Below, piece after piece: positions 8,434-15,919 of a DNA stretch of 64,000 nucleotides. Every line of letters starts with the position of its first letter. The stretch's first letter is position 1. The translations under genes were made by a program, and so were the position numbers. The notes under the pieces are model-generated. The model was not told the DNA's origin. It worked only from the letters and a program-made list of their open reading frames with translations, and searched no databases. The stretch comes from Anaerolineae bacterium. GTDB lineage: Bacteria; Chloroflexota; Anaerolineae; Promineifilales; Promineifilaceae. The stretch spans positions 62,001 through 126,000 of the forward strand of contig JAUIAP010000005.1 in the NCBI GenBank assembly GCA_030425205.1, given 5' to 3'.

Positions 8434-9105
8434 TCATAAATTTTGCATGTAACGCTGCACAGATTCGGCCGATAATGGCCCACCATGTCCAACATAAAGT
8501 TTGCGCGGCTCATGTGCCATGATCTTTTCAAGGCTCGGTTTGATTTTTGTCAAATCCTCAGCGAAATAGTGTGTCATCGGCTTGTGTCGCAACAATGTGC
8601 CACCAAAATAGCCGCCGCGCAGTACATCCCCGATGATCGCCTCCCCATTGTCGAGTATCACAGAAACGGAGCCAGCCGTATGTCCCGGCGTGTGGATGAC
8701 TTTTCCCGCTACCCCATATTGATCAAGGTGCAGCTCGTTTTCAAATTTGATGTCGGGCGCGATACGCGGAAATTTATGGGGAACGAACGACTTAACGATC
8801 TTTGCCTCAAGACCAATCGTCTCAAACGGCCGATTCTCCCCTTTCCTCACCATCTCAACATCGGCGTTGTGACAGGCAAGTGGAATCGGTAAATTCATGC
8901 GGATCGGCCCCGCGCTGCCCGCGTGGTCAGCGTGACCGTGCGTGAGCAAAATGAGAGCGAGTTCACGGAGGTGTATGCGTTTTTCAGCAAGGGCCGCCGC
9001 GATTGCATCCATTTCGCCGGGACTACCTGTGTCGATTAAAATAGGGTGGTCGCCAATGACGAGAAAGGCATTTGATAAGCGTAGTTGAATCGGAAAAACT
9101 TTCAT
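8434..9105 (-). CDS. Metallo-beta-lactamase fold hydrolase
   Basis: The protein has 223 residues from the ATG at 9105, whose ATGA overlaps the stop of the upstream membrane-protein gene, so the two are translationally coupled. Metal ligands are seen in the HGHADHAG motif, a later HTPGHTAGS strand, GDVL with its Asp, and a C-terminal GHGGPL. This is the binuclear zinc hydrolase core of the glyoxalase II/lactonase/RNase Z superfamily. No extra domains are present. With a VOC protein next door, a thioester or lactone hydrolase is a reasonable guess, not a proof. A longer in-frame start at 9159 lies inside the upstream gene and is not favoured. Confidence 0.9.
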   Translation of the reverse strand: MKVFPIQLRLSNAFLVIGDHPILIDTGSPGEMDAIAAALAEKRIHLRELALILLTHGHADHAGSAGPIRMNLPIPLACHNADVEMVRKGENRPFETIGLEAKIVKSFVPHKFPRIAPDIKFENELHLDQYGVAGKVIHTPGHTAGSVSVILDNGEAIIGDVLRGGYFGGTLLRHKPMTHYFAEDLTKIKPSLEKIMAHEPRKLYVGHGGPLSAESVQRYMQNL

Positions 9106-9524
9106 GATCGCTGGCGATTGTACAATGCCTTTATTGCAAGATAGCTTAGAAATCCGCAAGGTCCAAACAGGAGTGTGAGGAGCAGTGCAAGCGCAATGGG
9201 CAAGGGATGAAACTGTTCTGCGCGACTGTCGAGATAAATCCAGCGACCAACAAATAGATCAAATGCCAAAAAATGTGCCCATGCAACGGTCGCGCCATAC
9301 GGTGTACCGAGTAGATTGGCAATCTCGCTCAGCGATGGATTGGTGAGACTTTGGAGCAGGTCAATGATGTTGGGCAGAATGAGGACGAGATAAAGTAGCG
9401 CGATTGGAACAACGATCAGCGGTGAATTGATAATGCGGCGTGTCCACCGCCAATTTGGGACAAAAATCATCAATCCCCAAAATGGCAGAACAAGCAAATT
9501 TGTGAGCAAGAATGCGGTGGTCAT
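9102..9524 (-). CDS. ABA4-like (DUF4281) membrane protein
   Basis: The protein has 140 residues and about four hydrophobic segments. The diagnostic stretch AWAHFLAFDLFVGRWIYLDS is that of the DUF4281/ABA4 family. In plants ABA4 is needed for neoxanthin formation; in bacteria the role is unknown, with carotenoid modification or a general membrane function possible. First gene of the minus-strand run ABA4-like, metallo-beta-lactamase, VOC; it overlaps the second by 4 bp. Confidence 0.85.
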   Translation of the reverse strand: MTTAFLLTNLLVLPFWGLMIFVPNWRWTRRIINSPLIVVPIALLYLVLILPNIIDLLQSLTNPSLSEIANLLGTPYGATVAWAHFLAFDLFVGRWIYLDSRAEQFHPLPIALALLLTLLFGPCGFLSYLAIKALYNRQRS

Positions 9525-9649
9525 TTTGCGATTGTAGCAAAATCAAAATAGCCCAGCAGATTGCAGGCTGACTGCTGTCAGCGCGATAGCGGTATGTTTA
9601 TATTATATACCTCCCTACTCAAACGGAAATTGCATGGCAAAATAACAGG

Positions 9650-10051
9650 ATGGATAAAACAAATGCGGATAAGATCATTGATTTTCAGATTGCAATGGGT
9701 GGAGCAGCTCCCGACGAACCAACGTTGCCCGATGAGCGGTTGCTAGGGTTGCGACGACTGTTGATTCAGGAAGAGTGTGCAGAAGTAGAAGAAGCGTTTG
9801 AACGATTGGCAAAGGAAGGCGATGCTGCCGCGCTGGCCCATTTAATGCACGAATGCGCCGATCTGCTCTATGTGACGTATGGGGCGATGGTATCACTTGG
9901 CGTAGATGCCGACGCCGTTTTCGCAGAGGTACATCGTGCTAATATGCAGAAGGCGAATGGCCCACGCCGAGCAGATGGAAAGGTGTTAAAACCAAAAGAT
10001 TTCGTCCGCGCTGACGTATTTGGGGTAATTTACGGGCGCGAAACGGCGTAA
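9650..10051 (+). CDS. MazG-like nucleoside triphosphate pyrophosphohydrolase
   Basis: This 133-residue all-alpha NTP-PPase has the EExxE-type metal motif in LIQEECAEVEEAFERL and the second acidic helix HECADLLYVTYG. These are followed by the conserved tail FAEVHRANMQKANGPR and DGKVLKP. Such proteins hydrolyse (d)NTPs to NMP and pyrophosphate and are thought to clean the nucleotide pool; some act as phosphoribosyl-ATP pyrophosphatases. The short single-domain form and the C-terminal motif match the HisE/MazG-like stand-alone group. An AGG precedes the ATG at 9650. The flanking gaps have no further genes. Confidence 0.9.
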   Translation: MDKTNADKIIDFQIAMGGAAPDEPTLPDERLLGLRRLLIQEECAEVEEAFERLAKEGDAAALAHLMHECADLLYVTYGAMVSLGVDADAVFAEVHRANMQKANGPRRADGKVLKPKDFVRADVFGVIYGRETA

Positions 10052-10215
10052 ACAGGTCTCTTTTCAAAGAACCAAACGTACTGCCATCATGAAGGGGAAC
10101 TTTTCGGCCGATTTCCACGTTCTTTCCACAGGAGTTGCCATAAACCAAGCGGCTCACCAGCTAAGCATGAAAACAGCCATTCGATTTATGGCTACTTTCA
10201 GAGGAGAAGAAACCC

Positions 10216-10545
10216 ATGCGAAAACTTTGTCTACTCATCGGAATGTTCTTGCTACTGAGCTGTAGTTCCCCAGAACCTGAAATTATCATGCTTGAAGTGA
10301 CGCAACCCTTTGAGGAAGCCCAAGGGGCAGAGCAGGCGGCACGCAGTACGCCGTTACCGCCTCGTGATAAATCAACCCCGCTGGCACTGGTCAACTCGCC
10401 GACGGTGACGCAGGCAATTACCGCAACAGAGCCGATCAGCACGACCGTGCGCGGCGATGAGCAATCGACGACCGTTGAACAGCCGCGCCCCGCACATTCC
10501 CGCTGTTCAGCGGCGGCGCAACACGCGATCCGCAGCGGTGATTAA
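10216..10545 (+). CDS. Small lipoprotein, unknown function, possibly truncated
   Basis: A strong ribosome-binding site (GAGGAGAAG) lies just before the ATG at 10216. It opens a clean lipoprotein signal, LLIGMFLLLSC, with Cys16 as the lipidation site. The mature part is Thr/Pro/Glu-rich and low in hydrophobic residues, so it looks like a flexible linker without a folded domain. The last 13 codons overlap, in antisense, the end of the SDR gene on the other strand. This suggests a C-terminal domain has been lost by rearrangement and the frame now reads into foreign sequence. No function can be assigned. Confidence 0.6.
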   Translation: MRKLCLLIGMFLLLSCSSPEPEIIMLEVTQPFEEAQGAEQAARSTPLPPRDKSTPLALVNSPTVTQAITATEPISTTVRGDEQSTTVEQPRPAHSRCSAAAQHAIRSGD

Positions 10546-11289
10546 CTTGCTGAGAAGTGGGTTTTGCGCGGCGGCGGCGAGTGCTTGATTTTTGCGACCG
10601 GGTATGACAATAATCTGACCGCTGTTGAGCTTTTCGAGCGAGGTTTTGACAACAAATTCGGCCGAATCCCACATCTTTGCCGGCACCTCTGCGCGATCAA
10701 ATGCGTCCATCGTTGGCGTGTCATGAAACTCCGTCTCGGTATATCCGGGACACAACGCCTGCACGGTAACTCCCTGTTTGCCAACCTCATCGCTCAAACT
10801 CTGTGAAAAGCTGGTCAAATACGCTTTTGTCGCGCAGTAGTTTGCAGCCCCAACCCCATGCGTCCATGTCGCGACGGATGAAACGTTGATAATCCCGCCC
10901 TGTTTGCGCGGCAACATCGTTTGTAGCGCAGCGCGGCAGAGTAGGTAGGGCGCAATGGTGTGGACATGGATCATCGCGAGTTGCCCTTCGATTGGGGCTT
11001 CAGCGATGGGAACTTCGATGCCAAAACCCGCATTGTTGACGAGAAGTGTCAAGTTGGGCAGCGACTCGATCTTGTGGGCAAGTGCAAGCGTTGCGTCATG
11101 ATCGGCGAGATCAGCGGGGTGGATTTCGGCCGATGTTCCCCACCTGTTGCCAATCTCATGTGCCAATGCCTCTAAACGATCTGCCCGTCTTGCCGTCAAC
11201 AACAAATCATATCCTTGTGCTGCCAACTGTCGCGCAAACTCCGCACCGATCCCTGCCGATGCCCCTGTGATAACTGCTAAATTTTGCAT
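10507..11289 (-). CDS. Short-chain dehydrogenase/reductase
   Basis: The protein has 260 residues from the ATG at 11289, directly before the first strand NLAVITGASAGIGAEFARQ, which carries the TGxxxGxG cofactor loop. The NNAG motif follows (LLVNNAGFG), with catalytic Ser in INVSSVATW and Tyr/Lys in YCATKAYL. The TARRADR after strand 2 favours NADP(H). The C-terminal part matches the DltE/YqjQ-like group of classical SDRs of unknown substrate. Its 3' end overlaps the small lipoprotein gene by 39 bp in convergent orientation. Confidence 0.93.
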   Translation of the reverse strand: MQNLAVITGASAGIGAEFARQLAAQGYDLLLTARRADRLEALAHEIGNRWGTSAEIHPADLADHDATLALAHKIESLPNLTLLVNNAGFGIEVPIAEAPIEGQLAMIHVHTIAPYLLCRAALQTMLPRKQGGIINVSSVATWTHGVGAANYCATKAYLTSFSQSLSDEVGKQGVTVQALCPGYTETEFHDTPTMDAFDRAEVPAKMWDSAEFVVKTSLEKLNSGQIIVIPGRKNQALAAAAQNPLLSKLITAADRVLRRR

Positions 11290-11447
11290 ATTCCGGCGAT
11301 TATAGCTGATTGCCAATGATGAGAGCCGTGATACAAAAAGCGGCATAAATCGTTAATTTGTGCTGAAAAGCGATCTATGATGGAGGTGATTTATGTTGTG
11401 ACTTTGCCCACGCGACAGGCGTTGGCACGTTGCAAATGGAGTAAAAA

Positions 11448-11720
11448 ATGTCAGATACAGATGCAAACTTAGCCGTTTCACAAGCACAATTATCGGCCGA
11501 TCGCTTCGCATTCGGCGCAACAAACCACAATCTGAGCGCACTAGAATTTGGTCAAAATGCTGGCACCATTTACAAAGACCAAGCTTGGGAACGCCAAGAA
11601 GGTGTTTTGCGGCGTGAATGGGAAGAAAAGTATACGGACTCTGCTTGGGAAGATGTCAAGCAGTGGGTACGCGAAGGCTGGGACAATGTCCGCAAGACAG
11701 TTAGTGGTGAGAACGATTAG
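11448..11720 (+). CDS. Small hydrophilic protein of unknown function
   Basis: This 90-residue protein has no signal peptide or membrane segment. The C-terminal half is charged and rich in Trp (AWERQEG, REWEEKY, AWEDVKQWVREGWDNV) and is likely an amphipathic helix. I do not recognise the family. The 10-bp form TATCGGCCGA lies in codons 16-18 region and encodes Ser-Ala-Asp. The start is supported by a GGAG 7 bases upstream. It ends convergently on the sensor kinase gene, overlapping it by 4 bp. A stress or DNA/membrane-associated role would be a guess. Confidence 0.65.
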   Translation: MSDTDANLAVSQAQLSADRFAFGATNHNLSALEFGQNAGTIYKDQAWERQEGVLRREWEEKYTDSAWEDVKQWVREGWDNVRKTVSGEND

Positions 11721-14071
11721 AATATCGGGATTCCTGGAATCGTAAAATTAAATGCACTTCCGCCCGTCCATGCATCTTCAACCCAAATCTCGCCGCCATG
11801 CGCTTCGACGGCGAGTTTACAGAAGGTTAAGCCGAGCCCCGTACCGCGCACTTGTCCACCACCTCGATTAAACGTGATGAAACGGTCAAAAATACGGGGC
11901 TTTTGGTCGGCGGGTATGCCCGAGCCACTGTCGATGATGGTGACGCGCACGCCGGGTTCGTGGTCGGGCAGGGGATCATCGGCCAATAAAACAGCCGTCA
12001 CCGTGCCGTGACTAGGCGTAAACTTGAGGGCATTGTCCAACAAGTTGACCACGACACGGCGCAATATCTCCGTATCGCCCCACACAATCGGCAAGTCCGC
12101 TTCACTCTCCAACGTCAGGACAATTTCGCGCTGAATTGCCAGCGGTTGAATTGTCTCGAACACCCTATCGAGCAGCGTGTTCATGCGCATCGCGTCTGCA
12201 TCGATCACAAACTTTCCAGCTTCCGCACGATTAATATCCATCAGCGAATCAACCATTTCAAGCATATTTGACGCGCCGTGACGTGCTGTATTGAGCAGGT
12301 CAGAGACACGCACACGATCTTGATTCGGCAGTCGATTTTCGAGCAGTTCGACCGTGCTGCTTAGCGTCGTAATCGGGTTACGCAAATCATGCACGATCAT
12401 GCGTGTCAAGTCGGCGCGCCACTCAACGCGTTCACGCTCCTCCGTGATGTCGCGGAACACCATTAACCAACCCATCACGCGCTCTTCGTCAGACGTGACG
12501 GGAACCTCGCTGCGCTGAATATGCCGCAATTGTTCGTTTTGACTGAGTTGATAGACTTGCTGCTGCGCTGAAATGGTCGCTGAATCGCCTGTGGCAAGCT
12601 GCTGCATGAGCTGATGCAGCCCCTCTTCTTGGTAGCCCAACGCTGCGACGGATGCCGAATCGAGCTGTGTGCCATGCAACTCGCCAACCGATTTATCGAG
12701 CAATCGCGCCGCCGTCGGGTTGATCAACACAATTTTCCCTGTCCGATCCAGCATCAAAACCCCCTCCGTAATCGAAAATAGCAACGCTTGCAATTGTTCG
12801 ACCCGTCGTGCGAGTTCAGCATCGGTTAAGTTATAGAGCCGCACCGTTTCACTATGCAGGCGCGCATTTTGAATGGCCGCGCTCGCCTGTCCCGCCATCG
12901 CCAATAAAAGCTCTCGGCTCCACAGTGAAAATGGCTCACCATCCTGCTGTTTTTGCAGAACGAGTGCACCGAACGTCTGTTGCTCTTCATCCCCGCTTGC
13001 GGAACGCAGCGGAACGCCCAGCCACACAAGTGGTTTTGGGGTCGGTAGACGCAAATTACGATGTTCGGCATGGTGCATGTTGCTCGGATCGAGATCGAGC
13101 GTCGCACTATTCTCGACAACCCAGCGGGTCAAGTCGTCTGGCGTGTAGCGGGAGAGCGTCGTCCCGTGCGCCGTCTCAATGGGCTGTTCCCACTGACCAG
13201 ACTCCGCATCATAGAGCGCAATAGAGAACTGATCGGCCGAAACCAACGCCGTGACCTGTTTCGTGATGCGTCCCAACACCTTGTTCAAATCAAGCGTTTC
13301 GCGTAGTGATGAGCCAGTGGTGTTGAGCGCGGCAAATTGATTGAGACGCTGCACCGTCACCATGCGCCGTTGCCAGTTGACCCACGTGATGATGGCAAAT
13401 GCCGCTGTGCCGATGCAGAGCAGAACAAAGGCGGGCAAGCCAATTTCGGCCGATGCGATAAATAGCGTCAATGGCAGCGCAAAAAACGCCGTCCCCGCCA
13501 CATAGCCGCCTGTTTCGTTGAAATATCGGCCGATTTTATTCCCCAACATGCGCCAATAGATCAGCGAGAGTAGGTTGTAGATCAAGAAGTAGAAGACAGT
13601 CAGTAGAATCGGTTCAAACGTCGCTTCTGTCGTATTCGGAATACGTGTCAATATCGTGGTGATGATCGACTGGTCGTCAGGAAAGAGGCGTAAGAAAGTC
13701 AAGCTGGACAGTCCAAGCGAGAGCAGTGTCAAGACAGCCAGCCCAATTCGATCACGCCAGCGACCAAGACGCGGCGTCGTCTGCTGCCAAAGTGGTCGCC
13801 AGAATGGGCGCATGACCTCTGCCAATGGCAGTCCGATTCCCGCCGCCAGCAGTGCGTCGGTAACGCCGACTGTGGGCAAGCTGCTGATTGCGACGATAGG
13901 GGTTAATCCGACATAGCCGATCGAGACGGGAATACTAAAGTTAACCGTGATGACATAGAGCAGGATCAGCAACATTAACTGAGGGGCAGTCGGGCTACGT
14001 GTGGCGATATAAACGGCTAGGAGCAGTACGAGAAATACGAGTATGAGGTCACGGATTCGGCCGAAATTCAT
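11717..14071 (-). CDS. Membrane sensor histidine kinase (7-8 TM, GAF, PAS, HisKA, HATPase)
   Basis: The protein has 784 residues from the ATG at 14071; tandem TTG codons upstream are less likely. About residues 10-230 are a polytopic membrane sensor. A GAF domain follows (about 250-410, with the ALVSADQFSIALYD strand), then a PAS domain (about 420-540). The HisKA box MIVHDLRNPITTL carries the phospho-His near residue 560, and the HATPase has the N box (NLLDNALKF), the G1 box (DSGSGIP) and GTGLGL. It senses an unknown membrane or intracellular cue. No response regulator is adjacent; the nearest on the minus strand is the OmpR-type orphan at 43076, far away. Confidence 0.93.
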   Translation of the reverse strand: MNFGRIRDLILVFLVLLLAVYIATRSPTAPQLMLLILLYVITVNFSIPVSIGYVGLTPIVAISSLPTVGVTDALLAAGIGLPLAEVMRPFWRPLWQQTTPRLGRWRDRIGLAVLTLLSLGLSSLTFLRLFPDDQSIITTILTRIPNTTEATFEPILLTVFYFLIYNLLSLIYWRMLGNKIGRYFNETGGYVAGTAFFALPLTLFIASAEIGLPAFVLLCIGTAAFAIITWVNWQRRMVTVQRLNQFAALNTTGSSLRETLDLNKVLGRITKQVTALVSADQFSIALYDAESGQWEQPIETAHGTTLSRYTPDDLTRWVVENSATLDLDPSNMHHAEHRNLRLPTPKPLVWLGVPLRSASGDEEQQTFGALVLQKQQDGEPFSLWSRELLLAMAGQASAAIQNARLHSETVRLYNLTDAELARRVEQLQALLFSITEGVLMLDRTGKIVLINPTAARLLDKSVGELHGTQLDSASVAALGYQEEGLHQLMQQLATGDSATISAQQQVYQLSQNEQLRHIQRSEVPVTSDEERVMGWLMVFRDITEERERVEWRADLTRMIVHDLRNPITTLSSTVELLENRLPNQDRVRVSDLLNTARHGASNMLEMVDSLMDINRAEAGKFVIDADAMRMNTLLDRVFETIQPLAIQREIVLTLESEADLPIVWGDTEILRRVVVNLLDNALKFTPSHGTVTAVLLADDPLPDHEPGVRVTIIDSGSGIPADQKPRIFDRFITFNRGGGQVRGTGLGLTFCKLAVEAHGGEIWVEDAWTGGSAFNFTIPGIPIF

Positions 14072-14129
14072 AATTTTGTCCAACAATTAAGCCACCGCTA
14101 TACTCTACAGTGACACAAAAGGAAATTCA

Positions 14130-15104
14130 ATGTTGCAAAGAGCCTATCACTTACTCGAAAAATACGCCCCATCTTCCATTAAGTCAATCATTCCTGAAAA
14201 ATGGCGAATTTGGCTTGGCTATCAAATTCACATCGTCCGTGCAGCAAACAATTTACAGACAAAGCGCGATCTACCCGTCCCAGTGGGCGAGAATGGAAAA
14301 TCAATGCATGACTATCTCGCCAAATGGTCGATTGAAGGGGAAGGGATGACACAAGAGCGACTTGGCTATTTAAACGAGGCATTTCATCGCTTTCTCTATA
14401 CCCTCGATCTGGTCCCCAACCAAAGGGGCAAACTACTCGAAGTGGGGGCAAATCCGTACTTTATTACGCTCTTATTGCATCGTTTTCGCCCACAAATCGC
14501 CATCGAAACGGTCAACTATTTTCCGGGCTGGGCAAACCCGTCCACACAAACATTGATTGCAGATGGCGAAGCGTCAATCGACCTGATATTTGCCAATGTC
14601 AATATCGAAGCAGAGACGTTGCCCCATGAGGATGGCGAATTTGACATCGTTCTGTTGTGCGAGGTGCTGGAACATTTTACAACCGATCCTCTACAGGCAA
14701 TTTTAGAGATGAAGCGCGTCTTAAAGCAGGGTGGCACATTGATTTTGACAACACCCAACGTGGCACGCTTGGAAAATATCGCTCGCATGTTAGGGGGGGA
14801 CAACCTCTATGATCCCTACTCTGGCTATGGGCCGCATGGGCGACACAATCGGGAGTACACGGCGCATGAATTGACCAAACTGCTCACCCATGCAGGCTTT
14901 ACCATTGAGCAGCAATTCACATCGGATGTCTATCCGGATGGCGCACACCGCTCCTTTCCCGTCGCCCGTTTCCGCCGACTGATCCGTCAGCGCAAAACGG
15001 ATTTGGGACAGTATCACTTTATCCGTGCGGTTAATTCCACACCTGCAAATCCGAAAAAACCGAGCTGGCTCTATCGCAGCTATCCAAGTGAACAGATCGA
15101 TTAG
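14130..15104 (+). CDS. Class I SAM-dependent methyltransferase
   Basis: The protein has 324 residues. An N-terminal 90-residue extension is followed by the Rossmann methyltransferase core: motif I LLEVGANPYF, motif IV FDIVLLCEVLEHF and the post-motif segment MKRVLKQGGTLILTTPNV, which is the Methyltransf_11/23 pattern. Motif I has Ala-Asn in place of the usual Gly-x-Gly. The C-terminal region (YTAHELTKLLTHAGF) is typical of methyltransferases of sugars, lipids or small molecules. The substrate is unknown. It is divergent from the sensor kinase, with only 58 bp between the starts. Confidence 0.9.
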   Translation: MLQRAYHLLEKYAPSSIKSIIPEKWRIWLGYQIHIVRAANNLQTKRDLPVPVGENGKSMHDYLAKWSIEGEGMTQERLGYLNEAFHRFLYTLDLVPNQRGKLLEVGANPYFITLLLHRFRPQIAIETVNYFPGWANPSTQTLIADGEASIDLIFANVNIEAETLPHEDGEFDIVLLCEVLEHFTTDPLQAILEMKRVLKQGGTLILTTPNVARLENIARMLGGDNLYDPYSGYGPHGRHNREYTAHELTKLLTHAGFTIEQQFTSDVYPDGAHRSFPVARFRRLIRQRKTDLGQYHFIRAVNSTPANPKKPSWLYRSYPSEQID

Positions 15105-15139
15105 AATGCGGCAAAGTAGGCGGTGGTAAAGGGTCGATA

Positions 15140-15259
15140 ATGAGGCGACCTAACTCAGAACGAAACGTCTTTGTCTTTACCGATTTTTACGACAAATGGT
15201 ATTTGCAGAAACTGCCCAATTACACCAAACAGCTTGCCACTTCTTGCGCAAAAGACTAA
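15140..15259 (+). CDS. Possible 39-residue ORF in the spacer
   Basis: An ATG-initiated frame of 39 codons lies in the 262-bp spacer between the methyltransferase and the GGCT gene. It is rich in aromatic and charged residues (FTDFYDKWYLQKLPNY). No clear ribosome-binding site is visible and I know no relative. It may be a gene remnant or chance; the rest of the spacer shows nothing. Confidence 0.2.
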   Translation: MRRPNSERNVFVFTDFYDKWYLQKLPNYTKQLATSCAKD

Positions 15260-15366
15260 CATTACAGTGGAGAGCTTCCCACTAGCCGCCTACAAATCAA
15301 AACAATAAAACTGAACGTAAAATCGATTGTGCGTGCAATTGCGCCGCCGTTTTGCGTTAAAATTAG

Positions 15367-15825
15367 ATGCTGCCATTTTTTGTGTATGGAACATTGTTGC
15401 CCGATCAGCCAAACTATCCTCTCTGGGAAGATGCGGTCGAACGGTTGACACCCGCGACACTGAGCGATGCAACGCTGTTCAGCATGGGGCATTTTCCGAT
15501 GATGGTGGAATGTGCGGGGAAGCAGGTGCAAGGGGTGCTCGTTGAAATTTCGGCCGAATCCTACCCAAAGATCCTCGCTAAAATCGACCGTCTCGAAGGA
15601 TTTATGCCGCACGATCCGAATGGCTCACTTTATCAGCGGCGCAGCGCGCGCGTTCAGACCGCCGATCGGCAAATCGTCAAGGCATGGACGTATTTTGGTG
15701 ACAGAGTGCGAACCCAAGGCTGTTTGGCGATTGGTGGAGACTGGGTACGCTTTTCGGCCGAAAAGCGTCACGACATCGATCGTTGGTGGCAACAACAGCG
15801 ACGGGAGTCTGCGCTCCTTTTTTAA
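15367..15825 (+). CDS. Gamma-glutamylcyclotransferase family protein (AIG2/GGCT fold)
   Basis: The 152-residue protein begins FFVYGTLLPDQPN, the YGTL substrate-binding loop of the family. It continues with GVLVEIS and the catalytic-Glu region DRLEGF followed by YQRRSARV. These enzymes release 5-oxoproline from gamma-glutamyl compounds; many bacterial members are uncharacterised. Two copies of TCGGCCGA lie in the gene and both encode Ser-Ala-Glu. The gene is followed by a heptamer-repeat spacer. Confidence 0.88.
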   Translation: MLPFFVYGTLLPDQPNYPLWEDAVERLTPATLSDATLFSMGHFPMMVECAGKQVQGVLVEISAESYPKILAKIDRLEGFMPHDPNGSLYQRRSARVQTADRQIVKAWTYFGDRVRTQGCLAIGGDWVRFSAEKRHDIDRWWQQQRRESALLF

Positions 15826-15847
15826 AAATTACAAGGTGAATAGTATG

Positions 15848-15890
15848 CAGTGAACAGTCAACAATCATTTCTCTTGTTGACTGTCCACTG
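15848..15890. repeat. Inverted heptamer-type repeat (CAGTGAA/CAGTCAA family)
   Basis: The left arm CAGTGAACAGTCAACA (15848-15863) pairs with 15875-15890, matching at 15 of 16 positions. The left arm reads as degenerate 7-mers CAGTGAA-CAGTCAA. Further TTGACTG words follow up to 15912. It sits between the GGCT and pfk genes and resembles the spacer at 22922-22989. Confidence 0.6.
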
Positions 15891-15919
15891 CCCCACTGTT
15901 GACTGTTTAACTGGACACT

